Part shown: positions 32,247 through 43,816 of the stretch, in pieces
How positions within the stretch are numbered: the stretch's first letter is position 1
Layout of the letters: each line of letters starts with the position of its first letter
Origin: Acidobacteriaceae bacterium
GTDB taxonomy: Bacteria > Acidobacteriota > Terriglobia > Terriglobales > Acidobacteriaceae
NCBI GenBank assembly: GCA_028283625.1
Contig: JAPWKG010000004.1
Coordinates: 124,001-188,000 of the forward strand
Direction: 5' to 3'
DNA length: 64,000 nt
Notes under the pieces: model-generated
The model's database searches: none
What the model was told of the DNA's origin: nothing
Seen by the model: only the letters and a program-made list of their open reading frames with translations
Translations under genes and position numbers: made by a program

Positions 32247-34625
32247 GTGAATCGATCTGTGCCGTTTGCCCGTTTTGCCGCTGTTGTGCTGGCCGGATGC
32301 CTGCCCATTTCCTCTGTATGGGCCCAAAGCGCTCCCTCCACCGCGCCGCAGGAGAGCCGGAAGTCGCATCACGAGCATGAGCAGGCCGTCGATAGTGGGG
32401 AGCTTTCCGCTTCCGATACAAAGCTGCGTCTGGGGCCGACCGATCCCACGACGGCCCCAACGGGGTTGCCGAAGAATCGCCCGGTGATCGGCCTGGCCCT
32501 GGGGGGTGGTGCGGCATTGGCCATGAGTGAGATCGGCACGCTTCAGTGGCTGGAAGAACACCACATTCCCGTGGACGTGATTGCAGGTACCAGCATGGGA
32601 TCGATTCTGGCTGCGCTTTACTCCACGGGGAAAACGCCGGAACAGATGAAGTACGTTCTGACCGATGAAAGTGTGAACCGCGTCTTCCGGATCGGATCGG
32701 ATTATGCGGCGCAGAACTATCGCCGCCGTGAAGACACGCGACAAATTCCTGCGGGGGTCGGTGTCGGTCTGCGCCATGGCGTAAGCATGCGAAATTCTCT
32801 GCTCACCGATGTTGGCCTGAACGAGCTGCTGGATCGCGAGTTCCTTCGCTATAACGACGAGACGGATTTCAACTCCTTGCCGATCCCGTTCCGCTGCCAG
32901 GCGACGGATCTCAACGACGCCAAGACGGTAACGTTTGCTCGCGGCAGTCTGCAGGATGCGGTGCGCGCTTCCGCTTCGCTGCCGGGAGTCTTTCGTCCGT
33001 TTGAGCTGAACGGGCACAAGTACGTTGATGGCGCTATTCTCGAAAACTTGCCGACGCAGCAGGTCAAGGCGATGAAGGCGGACGTGGTCATTGCGGTGAG
33101 TCTGCCGCTGGCGCCTGCGACGCCGAGTGATCTGAACTCGATCATCGGTGTGCTGCAGCGCGCGTTTTCCGTGGGGATCGAAGCCAATGAAGCCAATAGC
33201 CGCAAGCTGGCCAACGTGGTCATCATGCCGGATACGAACGGCTTCAGCGCGACAAGTTATCTGGAGACGAAGGCGTTGGCCAAGCGGGGGTATGAGGCCG
33301 CGGAGAAACATAAAGCGGAGCTGATGCGTTACGCGCTTCCGGACGCGGAGTGGGATGCTTATCGGGCGGCGAAGAAAGCCAAGGAACGTCCGCCGGCAGG
33401 TGAGGTGCTGCAGGTAAAGGTCAAGGCGCCGAGCCCGGAGCTGAGTGGTCTGGTGCAGCAGATCTTCAAGCCGGTTGTGGGGAAGCCTGTTGATCCGGAT
33501 CAGATTGAGCAGCTGCTCTCGCAACTGCGCTCGGATGGACGTTATGAGGCGGATTACACCGTCGGCTACGAGAATGCGCAGTCGGATGAACCCATCATCC
33601 TGGTCGACATGGAAGATAAGAAGACGGGACCGCCGTTCCTGACGCTTGGGGTGGATCTGCAGGCGCAGAGCGGAGGTGTCTCGCGCGGAACGCTGGCAAC
33701 GATCTTCAACTGGCAGGATCTGGGCAGCTACGGCTCGGTGCTCAAGTTCAACGTCGACTTTGGGTATATGAACCGCGTGGAAGGCGAGTATTACTGGAAG
33801 CCGACACCGCTGGGACATCTGTTTGTCGCTCCGCGAGGCGGTGTGACACGACGGGCGTATTACATCTACAACCTCGATCGTTTCCGTATCTCCGAGCGGC
33901 AGTCGCAGCTGGCGAACATCGGTGGGGATGTCGGCTGGACGGATGGCCGCTACAAGGAGCTGCGTGTTGGTGGCGAGCTGACCAATGCTCAGTGGACGCT
34001 GATTACCGGAAACGACCAGGAGCCGAAGTTCGGAGGGAACTCGGAGACGGCGCGCGTACGGTATGTCTTCGACAATCAGGACCGTGCGCTGGTGCCTCGC
34101 TTCGGTATGCGGACGATCTTTGAAGGCGGCTACTTCTTCAACAGCGTTGTGCCGGAGAATCCGGCCGGGAACGCAACTCTCTCGGCTACCAGCGGAGCGC
34201 CGCGCTTTACCGGAAAGATTGAGCTGGCGCACACCATCTCGAAGAAGAACACCTTTCTGATGAATGCGGAGGGAGGCACGATGTTCAATCGCAACATCGC
34301 TCAGCCGTACCGCTTTACGTTGGGTGGCCCTCTGCGGCTTTCTGCTGCCGCCAGCGATCAGTATCGCGGAACGGATTACTGGTTGCTGACGCCAGGATAT
34401 CTTCGCCGTCTCTCGACGCTTCCGGCTCCGTTAGGACAGTCAATTTACTTCGGCATTACCGCTGAGGCAGGTCAGATGCGCTCTCCGAACGCGAACACGA
34501 TTACGCGTGAAGATATCTACTTCGGGCTCGTCGCGGAGACGCCGCTCGGTGTGGTTACGCTTGCGCCGTCCATCGGGTCCAACGGTGAGCACAAGTTCAC
34601 CTTCGCCCTGGGACGCTACTTTTAG
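32247..34625 (+). CDS. patatin-like phospholipase fused to POTRA and barrel (type Vd-like)
   Basis: 792 aa from GTG 32247, chosen for AAGGA 8 nt upstream and the signal peptide MNRSVPFARFAAVVLAGCL...WA. Patatin domain about 75-350: oxyanion LGGGAALAMSEIG, nucleophile GTSMGS, dyad Asp in VDGAILENLP. Residues about 390-470 look like a POTRA (VKVKAPSPELSGLVQQIFKPVVGKPVDPDQIEQLL). The remaining 300 residues alternate as outer-membrane strands and end in FALGRYF, an aromatic C-terminal signal. This architecture matches PlpD-type self-secreting lipases. Lipase and self-secretion are inferred. Confidence 0.85.
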   Translation: MNRSVPFARFAAVVLAGCLPISSVWAQSAPSTAPQESRKSHHEHEQAVDSGELSASDTKLRLGPTDPTTAPTGLPKNRPVIGLALGGGAALAMSEIGTLQWLEEHHIPVDVIAGTSMGSILAALYSTGKTPEQMKYVLTDESVNRVFRIGSDYAAQNYRRREDTRQIPAGVGVGLRHGVSMRNSLLTDVGLNELLDREFLRYNDETDFNSLPIPFRCQATDLNDAKTVTFARGSLQDAVRASASLPGVFRPFELNGHKYVDGAILENLPTQQVKAMKADVVIAVSLPLAPATPSDLNSIIGVLQRAFSVGIEANEANSRKLANVVIMPDTNGFSATSYLETKALAKRGYEAAEKHKAELMRYALPDAEWDAYRAAKKAKERPPAGEVLQVKVKAPSPELSGLVQQIFKPVVGKPVDPDQIEQLLSQLRSDGRYEADYTVGYENAQSDEPIILVDMEDKKTGPPFLTLGVDLQAQSGGVSRGTLATIFNWQDLGSYGSVLKFNVDFGYMNRVEGEYYWKPTPLGHLFVAPRGGVTRRAYYIYNLDRFRISERQSQLANIGGDVGWTDGRYKELRVGGELTNAQWTLITGNDQEPKFGGNSETARVRYVFDNQDRALVPRFGMRTIFEGGYFFNSVVPENPAGNATLSATSGAPRFTGKIELAHTISKKNTFLMNAEGGTMFNRNIAQPYRFTLGGPLRLSAAASDQYRGTDYWLLTPGYLRRLSTLPAPLGQSIYFGITAEAGQMRSPNANTITREDIYFGLVAETPLGVVTLAPSIGSNGEHKFTFALGRYF

Positions 34626-34692
34626 CGCGCTAGACTAAGGGGTAGCGTCTTGCCGTTGCAGGACGCCACTTCGCGCAGAAGGATTGAGCTGC

Positions 34693-35031
34693 ATGGATTG
34701 TTTGTTCTGCAAGATCGTCGAGGGGGTTATCCCCGTGACGCGACTGTATGAAGACGAGCAGGTTTTGGCGTTTCCTGATATTCAGCCACAGGCGCCGACG
34801 CATATTCTCGTGATCCCCAAAAAGCACATCGCATCCCATGCCAAGGCTGTGGCGGAGGATAAAGAGATGCTCGGCCATCTAATGTTTGCTGTAGGAGAGC
34901 TGGCGCGCGAAAAGAAGCTCGACGCAGGCTATCGGCTGGTGATCAACACGGGCCCGGATGGCGGGCAGACCGTTGACCATATGCATGTGCACCTGCTGGG
35001 GGGCCGTGCGATGCATTGGCCTCCGGGCTAG
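34693..35031 (+). CDS. HIT-family (HinT-like) nucleotide hydrolase
   Basis: 112 aa. Opens MDCLFCKIVEG, includes YEDEQVLAFPDIQPQAPTHILVIPKKHI and the HIT triad HMHVHLLGG. HinT proteins hydrolyse adenosine phosphoramidates. ATG 34693 is chosen over TTG 34684. A TAGACT -10-like element lies at 34631. Confidence 0.93.
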   Translation: MDCLFCKIVEGVIPVTRLYEDEQVLAFPDIQPQAPTHILVIPKKHIASHAKAVAEDKEMLGHLMFAVGELAREKKLDAGYRLVINTGPDGGQTVDHMHVHLLGGRAMHWPPG

Positions 35032-35073
35032 GTCCGGAACCAGGAAGCCAGCGCAGCACGTGATGCTGCCAAC

Positions 35074-35110
35074 ACGAACGGCGGCGAGTACTTCACTCGC
35101 CGCCGTTCGT
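35074..35110. terminator. bidirectional terminator, 16-bp perfect stem
   Basis: ACGAACGGCGGCGAGT (35074-35089) pairs perfectly with 35095-35110 around ACTTC, between the convergent HIT and M48 genes. Confidence 0.75.
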
Positions 35111-35127
35111 ATTTGTTCCTGTGTTGG

Positions 35128-36471
35128 CTACTGCTTGGGAAAGTACTTAGGAGCGTAGCCCGGAGCCCACGGGTTGTACGCGTGAGCAAAGGCTGCGCGA
35201 CGGCCAAGCGCCGGGTGGCTGCCAAGCAGAACTTCTTCCCAGTGCGCTGTGTTCGGAACATCGAAGCTGGCCTTGCCGAGATCGATCATGGCTCCCTGCA
35301 TGGCCTGCTGCGGATCGGGTACCAGGCCGTGGATGGCTTCCATCCCGTAGACATCGGCTGCGTGTTCCATGTTGCGGGAGAGCGTGTTGCCGAGCGGCGT
35401 CAGCACGAAGTTGAGAATGGAGGCGCTGAGCATCAGCACGGCAACCGCGCCCCAGTCCGATTGGTCGGGAATCTTCCAGGTTGCGCCGAAGCGTGCCAGC
35501 ATCCAGCGCGTCATCAAAAACATGAGCCACAGGCTGAAGAAGACGATGGCGAAGCTGCGGAAGATGCCGGTGCGGATGTGGTTGAGGACGTAGTGCCCGC
35601 TCTCATGGCCGAAGACGGCGATGACCTCTTCGGGCTTCATCTTGTTGATCGTCGTATCCCAGACGACGACGCGCTTGGTGGAGCCAAAGCCCTCAACGTC
35701 GGCGTTCATCGTGGTGACCTTCGCTGAGGCCTGCATTACATACATGCGCTCGAGCGGGATATCCATGTGGCCCTTGTCGACGACTTGCTTGATCTGCTGC
35801 GCGAGCTGGGCATGGTTTTTGGTCAGTGGTTCGTACTTGTTGTAAAGGAAGCCGATATACGGTGAAACGAAGATCGAGAAGATGGTGATGGGGATGGAGA
35901 CGACCCAGAATGCAATCCACCAGCGACGTGGAAATTTGCGGGTGACCCAGAAGAGCAGCATGATCAGCAGCGTGCCAATAATCCACTCGAGCCCGACTGA
36001 TTTGGCCTGATCGGCGGCCCAGCTTCCCCAGCTTTGCACAGAGAGCCCGTAGCGAAGCGCGAGGTTGTGTCCGTAAAGGCTGATCGGAAGGTCGAGCGCG
36101 AGCCCGACGACCGTGAAGATAGCGAAGAACGCTGCTCCTTGCACCCAGCGGAAGGGAGAGGTGCGAACAGCAACGTCACGCATCCATCCCACGACGCCAA
36201 GCCACAGCAGCAGAACCAACTGCAGAATGCTCCACGCCGTATCGACGGCGACGAGGGTGATCTCTGTGGTGTGCAGGTGTTGCGCCCTGGACAGATCTGC
36301 GGGAGAGAGCGAGTAATCCGGGAGATTGCCCCCAATGGGGTGTGAGGCGAGCTCCTGCGCTGCGTAGACATTTGCCGCATGTTCCGCCGCTGTTTCGCTG
36401 GCATGGGCCAAGGGAGCGGAGAGCAGTACGACGCTGAAGGAAAGGGTTGCGGCCAGGGCACGCAGTCGCAT
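35128..36471 (-). CDS. M48 (Ste24-like) membrane metallopeptidase
   Basis: 447 aa from ATG 36469-36471, beginning with a signal sequence MRLRALAATLSFSVVLLSAPLAHA. About five TMs precede the catalytic part, as in the Ste24/M48 N-terminal domain (LPISLYGHNLALRYGLSVQSWGSW). Zinc motif AVFGHESGHYVLNH and downstream Glu in SRNMEHAADVYG. NADVEGFGSTKRVVVWDTTINKM is typical. Likely degrades or processes membrane proteins; prenyl-protein substrates do not apply in bacteria. Confidence 0.9.
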   Translation of the reverse strand: MRLRALAATLSFSVVLLSAPLAHASETAAEHAANVYAAQELASHPIGGNLPDYSLSPADLSRAQHLHTTEITLVAVDTAWSILQLVLLLWLGVVGWMRDVAVRTSPFRWVQGAAFFAIFTVVGLALDLPISLYGHNLALRYGLSVQSWGSWAADQAKSVGLEWIIGTLLIMLLFWVTRKFPRRWWIAFWVVSIPITIFSIFVSPYIGFLYNKYEPLTKNHAQLAQQIKQVVDKGHMDIPLERMYVMQASAKVTTMNADVEGFGSTKRVVVWDTTINKMKPEEVIAVFGHESGHYVLNHIRTGIFRSFAIVFFSLWLMFLMTRWMLARFGATWKIPDQSDWGAVAVLMLSASILNFVLTPLGNTLSRNMEHAADVYGMEAIHGLVPDPQQAMQGAMIDLGKASFDVPNTAHWEEVLLGSHPALGRRAAFAHAYNPWAPGYAPKYFPKQ

Positions 36472-36669
36472 AACGAGAATGGCTCCAGTTCTTAGTCTCT
36501 GCCTTGAGTTTGCGCTGTGAAGGGCATAGAGACAAGCAAGAAAGATCGGAAGGAGGGAACTCAAAGCCTGATCGATGCGTAGTTTGGGAAACGACACCGC
36601 CGCGCGTGGAGGCATGCCTGTGCCTGCAGGAGGGGTTGTAGTATCACTCCCACAGGAGATTTTGCACGT

Positions 36670-38748
36670 ATGCATAGATTGCGTAAAGTGGCGGCCGGCG
36701 TTTGTCTGGCCTCAGCAGCAGGGATAGCTATGGCCCAGCAGGGGAGTACAGCAACAGGCCCGGCACCGGCAGCGGCTCAGCCGTTGAATGCGATGCCTTA
36801 CTCGCCGTCCTTAGATGTGACCAGCCTGGATCGTACGGTGGATCCGTGCGTGGACTTCTATAAGTTCTCCTGCGGTGGCTGGCAGAAGCTGAATCCGATT
36901 CCCGCAGATCAGGCCCATTGGGATGTATACGCGAAGCTGGCCAATGAGAATATGCAGTTTCTCTGGGGCATTCTGCAGCAGGACGCTAAGGCAACCCAGC
37001 GTAACGCCGTGCAGCAGAAGGTTGGCGATTACTTTGAAGCTTGTATGGATACGACAAAGATCGATGCGCTGGGTGTGACGCCTGTGCAGCCGCTGCTCGC
37101 TCTCATTAGCGGGTTGAAGTCACGGCAGGCGCTGTTGGCGGAGTTGCCGGTGATTGACAGCAACTATCTCGGGGCATACTTCCTGGGTGCGGGTGTAGAG
37201 CAGGACGAAGCCGATGCGTCCAAGATGATCGTCGGTATCGGGCCGGGTGGGCTCGGACTGCCGGATCGCGATTACTACCTGAAGACCGATGAGAAGAGCG
37301 TGAAGCTGCGTGAGCAGTACGTCGCGTTTCTGGAAAAGCTGATGACACTTGGCGGAGAAAGCCCGGAGCAGGCCAAGAGTGATGCCGCGGCGACGATGGC
37401 GATTGAGACGGCTATGGCCAAGGCGCAGTTGTCGCGCGTAGAACGGCGCGATCCACACAAGACCTATCACTTGATGACGCTTGCAGAACTCAAGGCTCTG
37501 ACTCCCTCTGTGGACTGGACTCGCTTCTTCGAAATCGAAGGCAAGGCGCATCCCGCGAGCCTCAACATTTCGCAGCCTGAGTATATGAAGGCTCTGGAAA
37601 CGATTCTGAAGACAGAAGAGCTTTCTGCGCTGAAGGGCTACCTGCGTGTCCATGCGATGCTGGGTGCCGCCCCGTCTCTGGCTCACAATGTGGAGGAAAC
37701 CAACTTTGCGTTCTACGGCACGACGCTCCGTGGTACGCCGCAGATGCCTCCTCGCTGGAAGAGCTGCGTTCGCGGTGTAGACCGTCACCTGGGCGAAGCG
37801 CTGGGGCAGGAGTTTGTCGCACGTACTTTTACGCCGCAGATGAAGGCGCAGACCGTGCTGATGACCAAGCAGATTGAAGTGGCAATGAAGCAGGAGATCG
37901 AAGGGCTGGACTGGATGAGCCCTCAGACCAAGACGGAAGCGTTGAAGAAGCTGAGCGCGATTCGCAATAAGGTCGGCTACCCCGACAAGTGGCGCGATTA
38001 CTCTGCTCTTGAGATCAAGCGGGAAGACTACTTTGGCAACGTGCGCCGCGCAAATACCTTTGACAACGCCTATGAATGGAACAAGCTGGGTAAGCCTGTC
38101 GATCTGAATGAGTGGGGGATGACGCCACCGACGGTGAACGCCTACTTCGATCCGCAGAAGAACGACATCAACTTCCCTGCAGGCGTTCTGCAGCCACCCC
38201 TGTATGACCCCAAGATGGATGACGCGCCGAACTATGGCAACACCGGTTCGACGATCGGCCACGAGCTGACGCACGCCTTTGATGATGAAGGCCGCCAGTT
38301 CGACTGGCAGGGCAATCTGAAGGATTGGTGGACACCGGAGGATGCCAAGGGTTTTGAGACACGCATCCAGTGCCTGCGCGACCAGTACGCTGATTTCGTT
38401 GTTGTCGACGACGTACATATCAACAGCAAGCTGACCAGCGGGGAAGATGTGGCAGACCTTGGAGGAACGCTGCTCGCCTACATCGCCTGGAAACAGGAGA
38501 CGGAAGGCAAGACGCTTGAAAACAAGGATGGCTTCACGCCCGATCAGCGTTACTTTGTGGGGATGGCGCAGTGGGCGTGCGAGAACGCACGGCCGGAAGA
38601 TCTGCGGGCTAACGCCATTACCGATCCACACTCGCCGGGCTTTGCGCGCATCAACGGCATTGTGAGCAATATGCCTCAGTTCCAGAAGGCGTTCGGCTGC
38701 AAGGCCGGCCAGCCTATGGTGCATACGCCAAGCTGTAAGGTCTGGTAG
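36670..38748 (+). CDS. M13-family (neprilysin-like) zinc endopeptidase
   Basis: 692 aa, exported (signal peptide to AMAQ, about residue 23). M13 marks: VDPCVDFYKFSCGGW at the N-terminus, VNAYFDPQKNDINFPAGVLQPP, zinc motif GSTIGHELTHAFDDEG, third ligand GEDVADLGG (usually GENIAD), and C-terminal ITDPHSPGFARINGIVSNMPQFQKAFGC. Cleaves small peptides in the periplasm or outside. The adjacent minus M48 gene is divergent and may share its promoter region. Confidence 0.93.
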   Translation: MHRLRKVAAGVCLASAAGIAMAQQGSTATGPAPAAAQPLNAMPYSPSLDVTSLDRTVDPCVDFYKFSCGGWQKLNPIPADQAHWDVYAKLANENMQFLWGILQQDAKATQRNAVQQKVGDYFEACMDTTKIDALGVTPVQPLLALISGLKSRQALLAELPVIDSNYLGAYFLGAGVEQDEADASKMIVGIGPGGLGLPDRDYYLKTDEKSVKLREQYVAFLEKLMTLGGESPEQAKSDAAATMAIETAMAKAQLSRVERRDPHKTYHLMTLAELKALTPSVDWTRFFEIEGKAHPASLNISQPEYMKALETILKTEELSALKGYLRVHAMLGAAPSLAHNVEETNFAFYGTTLRGTPQMPPRWKSCVRGVDRHLGEALGQEFVARTFTPQMKAQTVLMTKQIEVAMKQEIEGLDWMSPQTKTEALKKLSAIRNKVGYPDKWRDYSALEIKREDYFGNVRRANTFDNAYEWNKLGKPVDLNEWGMTPPTVNAYFDPQKNDINFPAGVLQPPLYDPKMDDAPNYGNTGSTIGHELTHAFDDEGRQFDWQGNLKDWWTPEDAKGFETRIQCLRDQYADFVVVDDVHINSKLTSGEDVADLGGTLLAYIAWKQETEGKTLENKDGFTPDQRYFVGMAQWACENARPEDLRANAITDPHSPGFARINGIVSNMPQFQKAFGCKAGQPMVHTPSCKVW

Positions 38749-38863
38749 GAAAGCAGCGATACAACGTTTCGTGATGCCAGAGTCTTCTTTGCTGCGATAG
38801 ACTGAGCCCGTCTTCAGGCAGACGGATCATTTTATGGAATCGCAAGACGCGGAGGAGCCTCTT

Positions 38864-39622
38864 ATGCAGGTGGCACTATCGAAACGTTGTATCGCTGAAT
38901 TTTTTGGGACATTTTGGTTGATCTTTGGTGGCTGCGGCGCGGCCGTACTGGCTGCCGCTTACCCCTCGCTGGGCATCGGTTTTGTGGGGGTTTCACTTGC
39001 ATTTGGACTGACGGTGCTGACGATGGCGTATGCGATCGGTCACATCTCCGGTTGCCATCTGAACCCTGCGGTCACGCTTGGGCTCGTAGCAGGCAAGCGC
39101 TTTCCGGCGAAGGAAGCTCTGCCGTACTGGATTGCTCAGGTGTTGGGTGGTATTGCCGCAGCGTGGGTGCTCTATGTTATCGCTGCAGGCAAGCCGGGTT
39201 TTGTGGCTGGCGGCTTTGCTTCCAACGGCTATGGCCTGAACTCGCCTGGAGGCTATGGGCTTGCAGCCTGCCTGTTGGCTGAGGTTGTGCTGACCTTCTT
39301 CTTCCTCGTGGTCATTATGGGATCGACGGACCAGCGGGCGGCCAAGGGCTTTGCTCCGTTGGCGATCGGTCTATGCCTCACTCTGATTCACTTGATCGGT
39401 ATTCCTGTAACGAACCTTTCGGTTAACCCCGCGCGCTCAACGGGACCTGCGCTGGTGGCGGCAGCAACGGGATCCAGCTGGGCTGTTGAACAGTTGTGGC
39501 TCTTCTGGCTGGCACCTCTGGTCGGTGGCGCTCTCGCCGGCTTCTTCTACAACACGGTACTGGGTGAGCGCATCGCTCCGCCGGTTGCGGAAGAGCCTGT
39601 AACGTTTGCTGCGAAGTCATAG
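38864..39622 (+). CDS. aqpZ: aquaporin Z
   Basis: 252 aa from ATG 38864, which has GGAGGAG 7 nt upstream; ATG 38834 is weaker. Six TMs and the two NPA boxes: [13 protein letters not shown] and [13 protein letters not shown]. Arg after the second NPA and the small residues around it fit a water-selective channel. A -10-like TAGACT lies at 38798. Confidence 0.93.
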   Translation: MQVALSKRCIAEFFGTFWLIFGGCGAAVLAAAYPSLGIGFVGVSLAFGLTVLTMAYAIGHISGCHLNPAVTLGLVAGKRFPAKEALPYWIAQVLGGIAAAWVLYVIAAGKPGFVAGGFASNGYGLNSPGGYGLAACLLAEVVLTFFFLVVIMGSTDQRAAKGFAPLAIGLCLTLIHLIGIPVTNLSVNPARSTGPALVAAATGSSWAVEQLWLFWLAPLVGGALAGFFYNTVLGERIAPPVAEEPVTFAAKS

Positions 39623-39640
39623 CGCAACGGCACTGCAAAT

Positions 39641-39678
39641 CAAAGCCCCGGCTTCTTTCAAAGAAGGCCGGGGCTTTG
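39641..39678. terminator. bidirectional terminator
   Basis: CAAAGCCCCGGC (39641-39652) pairs with GCCGGGGCTTTG (39667-39678), with inner TTCTT/AAGAA pairing, between aqpZ and the acyltransferase gene. Confidence 0.8.
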
Positions 39679-39696
39679 CTCGTGGTGTGTGCTGGT

Positions 39697-40896
39697 CTAA
39701 AGTGTCGCGGGTTCTTGCAGCGGTGCTCGTTTGTAAGGGAAGTACTTTTTGAGTGCGAGAAAGTGCTTTTCGTAGAGATGGTAACTGGCGTAGGCAACGG
39801 CCATGGAAAGTGCTATGAGCGGAATGGCTGCCACCAGAAGATTGAGGGGCGCAGGCACACCATGATGCAGGAGGGCTCTGCGCAATCGGTCTGTCAGGGC
39901 AGAATCGATGCTGTAGTGCAAGACGTAGGCGCCGTAGCTGTATCGCCCGAAAAAACGCAGAAATGAGCTTGAAAAGAAACGGTTGGAAGGGGAGCCGGGT
40001 TGCAGGGTCATCCCGATGAGAGCGGTCATGCCAATGCTGAGGAGTGTCATGCCGAGCACGCCGAAGAGTGGGTTATGGTTCAGGTCGAAGTTTGCCACGT
40101 CACGCGTGCGGAAGTACTCGGGACGTAGAACCATCCACAGCACAGTGGTCGTGCAGAAGAGGAAAAGGTAGGGCGCCGCTTGCAGTACTTTGTCTCGTAA
40201 ACGTGTTCGCACAAGGATTGCGAGCATGCCGCCAAGAAGGATGGCGTCGAGGTTGCAGAGCAGCGAATGACCAGCGACCTCGACGCCAGCCAGAATCATG
40301 AGCCAGCGTGCTGCGATCGAGATAAGGCAGCCGATGAGTGCGGCCAGCAGGATACGTTTCGGCGTTTTGCATGTCAGTACGACGATGGGCCAAAAGAGAT
40401 AAAACTGTTCCTCCACCGCCAGAGACCAGAAGTGAATGAGGTTGATGTAGGGGGCTGGGTTGCTGTTGAAGTTGAGAGAAAAGGGGAGGTTATTCAGGTA
40501 GAGCCACAGCATCCACATTTGCCCATGCCATTGAAAATGCAATGGTTTCGTCAGCAGCAGAAGAAGCAGCAGGACACCGTAATAGAGCGGAAATATGCGC
40601 AGAACGCGCCGGGCCCAGAAGGTTCTCAGGTAATGCTGGGCCCCCAGTGAGTCGTAAAGGATGCCCGTAATGAGAAACCCGGAAAGCGCAAAAAAGAGGT
40701 AGACCCCGCTCCACGCCATTCCTTTCAGGTCGAGGAACGCCTGCATGAAGGGATTTGCAGAAGTATTGGTGGACCAAAGAAAGTGAACCGCGAGGACCAT
40801 AAGCAGTGCGATACCACGAACCCCGTCCAGTGCTGCCAGGTGACCCTGAAAACCGGGGAGGGCAGATGGCTTTCTAACGACGGCGGAAGAGTGCAA
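39697..40896 (-). CDS. acyltransferase-3 (OafA/YrhL-like) membrane protein
   Basis: 399 aa with about ten TMs. Opening LAALDGVRGIALLMVLAVHF and FFALSGFLITGIL, then YLRTFWARRVLRIFPLYY and FWSLAVEEQFYLFWP are the standard acyltransferase-3 blocks, with the catalytic His in VHF. Transfers acetyl or other acyl groups to surface sugars or lipids. The acceptor is unknown; no glycan cluster is adjacent. Confidence 0.9.
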   Translation of the reverse strand: MHSSAVVRKPSALPGFQGHLAALDGVRGIALLMVLAVHFLWSTNTSANPFMQAFLDLKGMAWSGVYLFFALSGFLITGILYDSLGAQHYLRTFWARRVLRIFPLYYGVLLLLLLLTKPLHFQWHGQMWMLWLYLNNLPFSLNFNSNPAPYINLIHFWSLAVEEQFYLFWPIVVLTCKTPKRILLAALIGCLISIAARWLMILAGVEVAGHSLLCNLDAILLGGMLAILVRTRLRDKVLQAAPYLFLFCTTTVLWMVLRPEYFRTRDVANFDLNHNPLFGVLGMTLLSIGMTALIGMTLQPGSPSNRFFSSSFLRFFGRYSYGAYVLHYSIDSALTDRLRRALLHHGVPAPLNLLVAAIPLIALSMAVAYASYHLYEKHFLALKKYFPYKRAPLQEPATL

Positions 40897-40921
40897 GCGG
40901 GTACCTCGTTGATATTTTTAG

Positions 40922-43729
<2,808 letters not shown>

Positions 43730-43764
43730 CGGTAGTGGTTTCGACCATCAAAGAGTAGAGAGAA

Positions 43765-43809
43765 CAACAAAAAGAACCGGATCGTTCCTCGATCCGGTTC
43801 TTTTTGTTG
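43765..43809. terminator. bidirectional terminator, 20-bp perfect stem
   Basis: Arms 43765-43784 and 43790-43809 pair perfectly around TTCCT. A-run to the left and T-run to the right serve both gyrB and the convergent sulfotransferase-like gene. Confidence 0.85.
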
Positions 43810-43816
43810 CGCGTTA

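Noticed and set aside
32202-34232. 676-codon open frame on the minus strand
   Set aside because: Antisense to the patatin gene, Arg/His-rich without domains; a shadow of GC-rich coding.
37120-38724. 534-codon minus-strand frame
   Set aside because: Antisense to the M13 peptidase; composition typical of a shadow frame.
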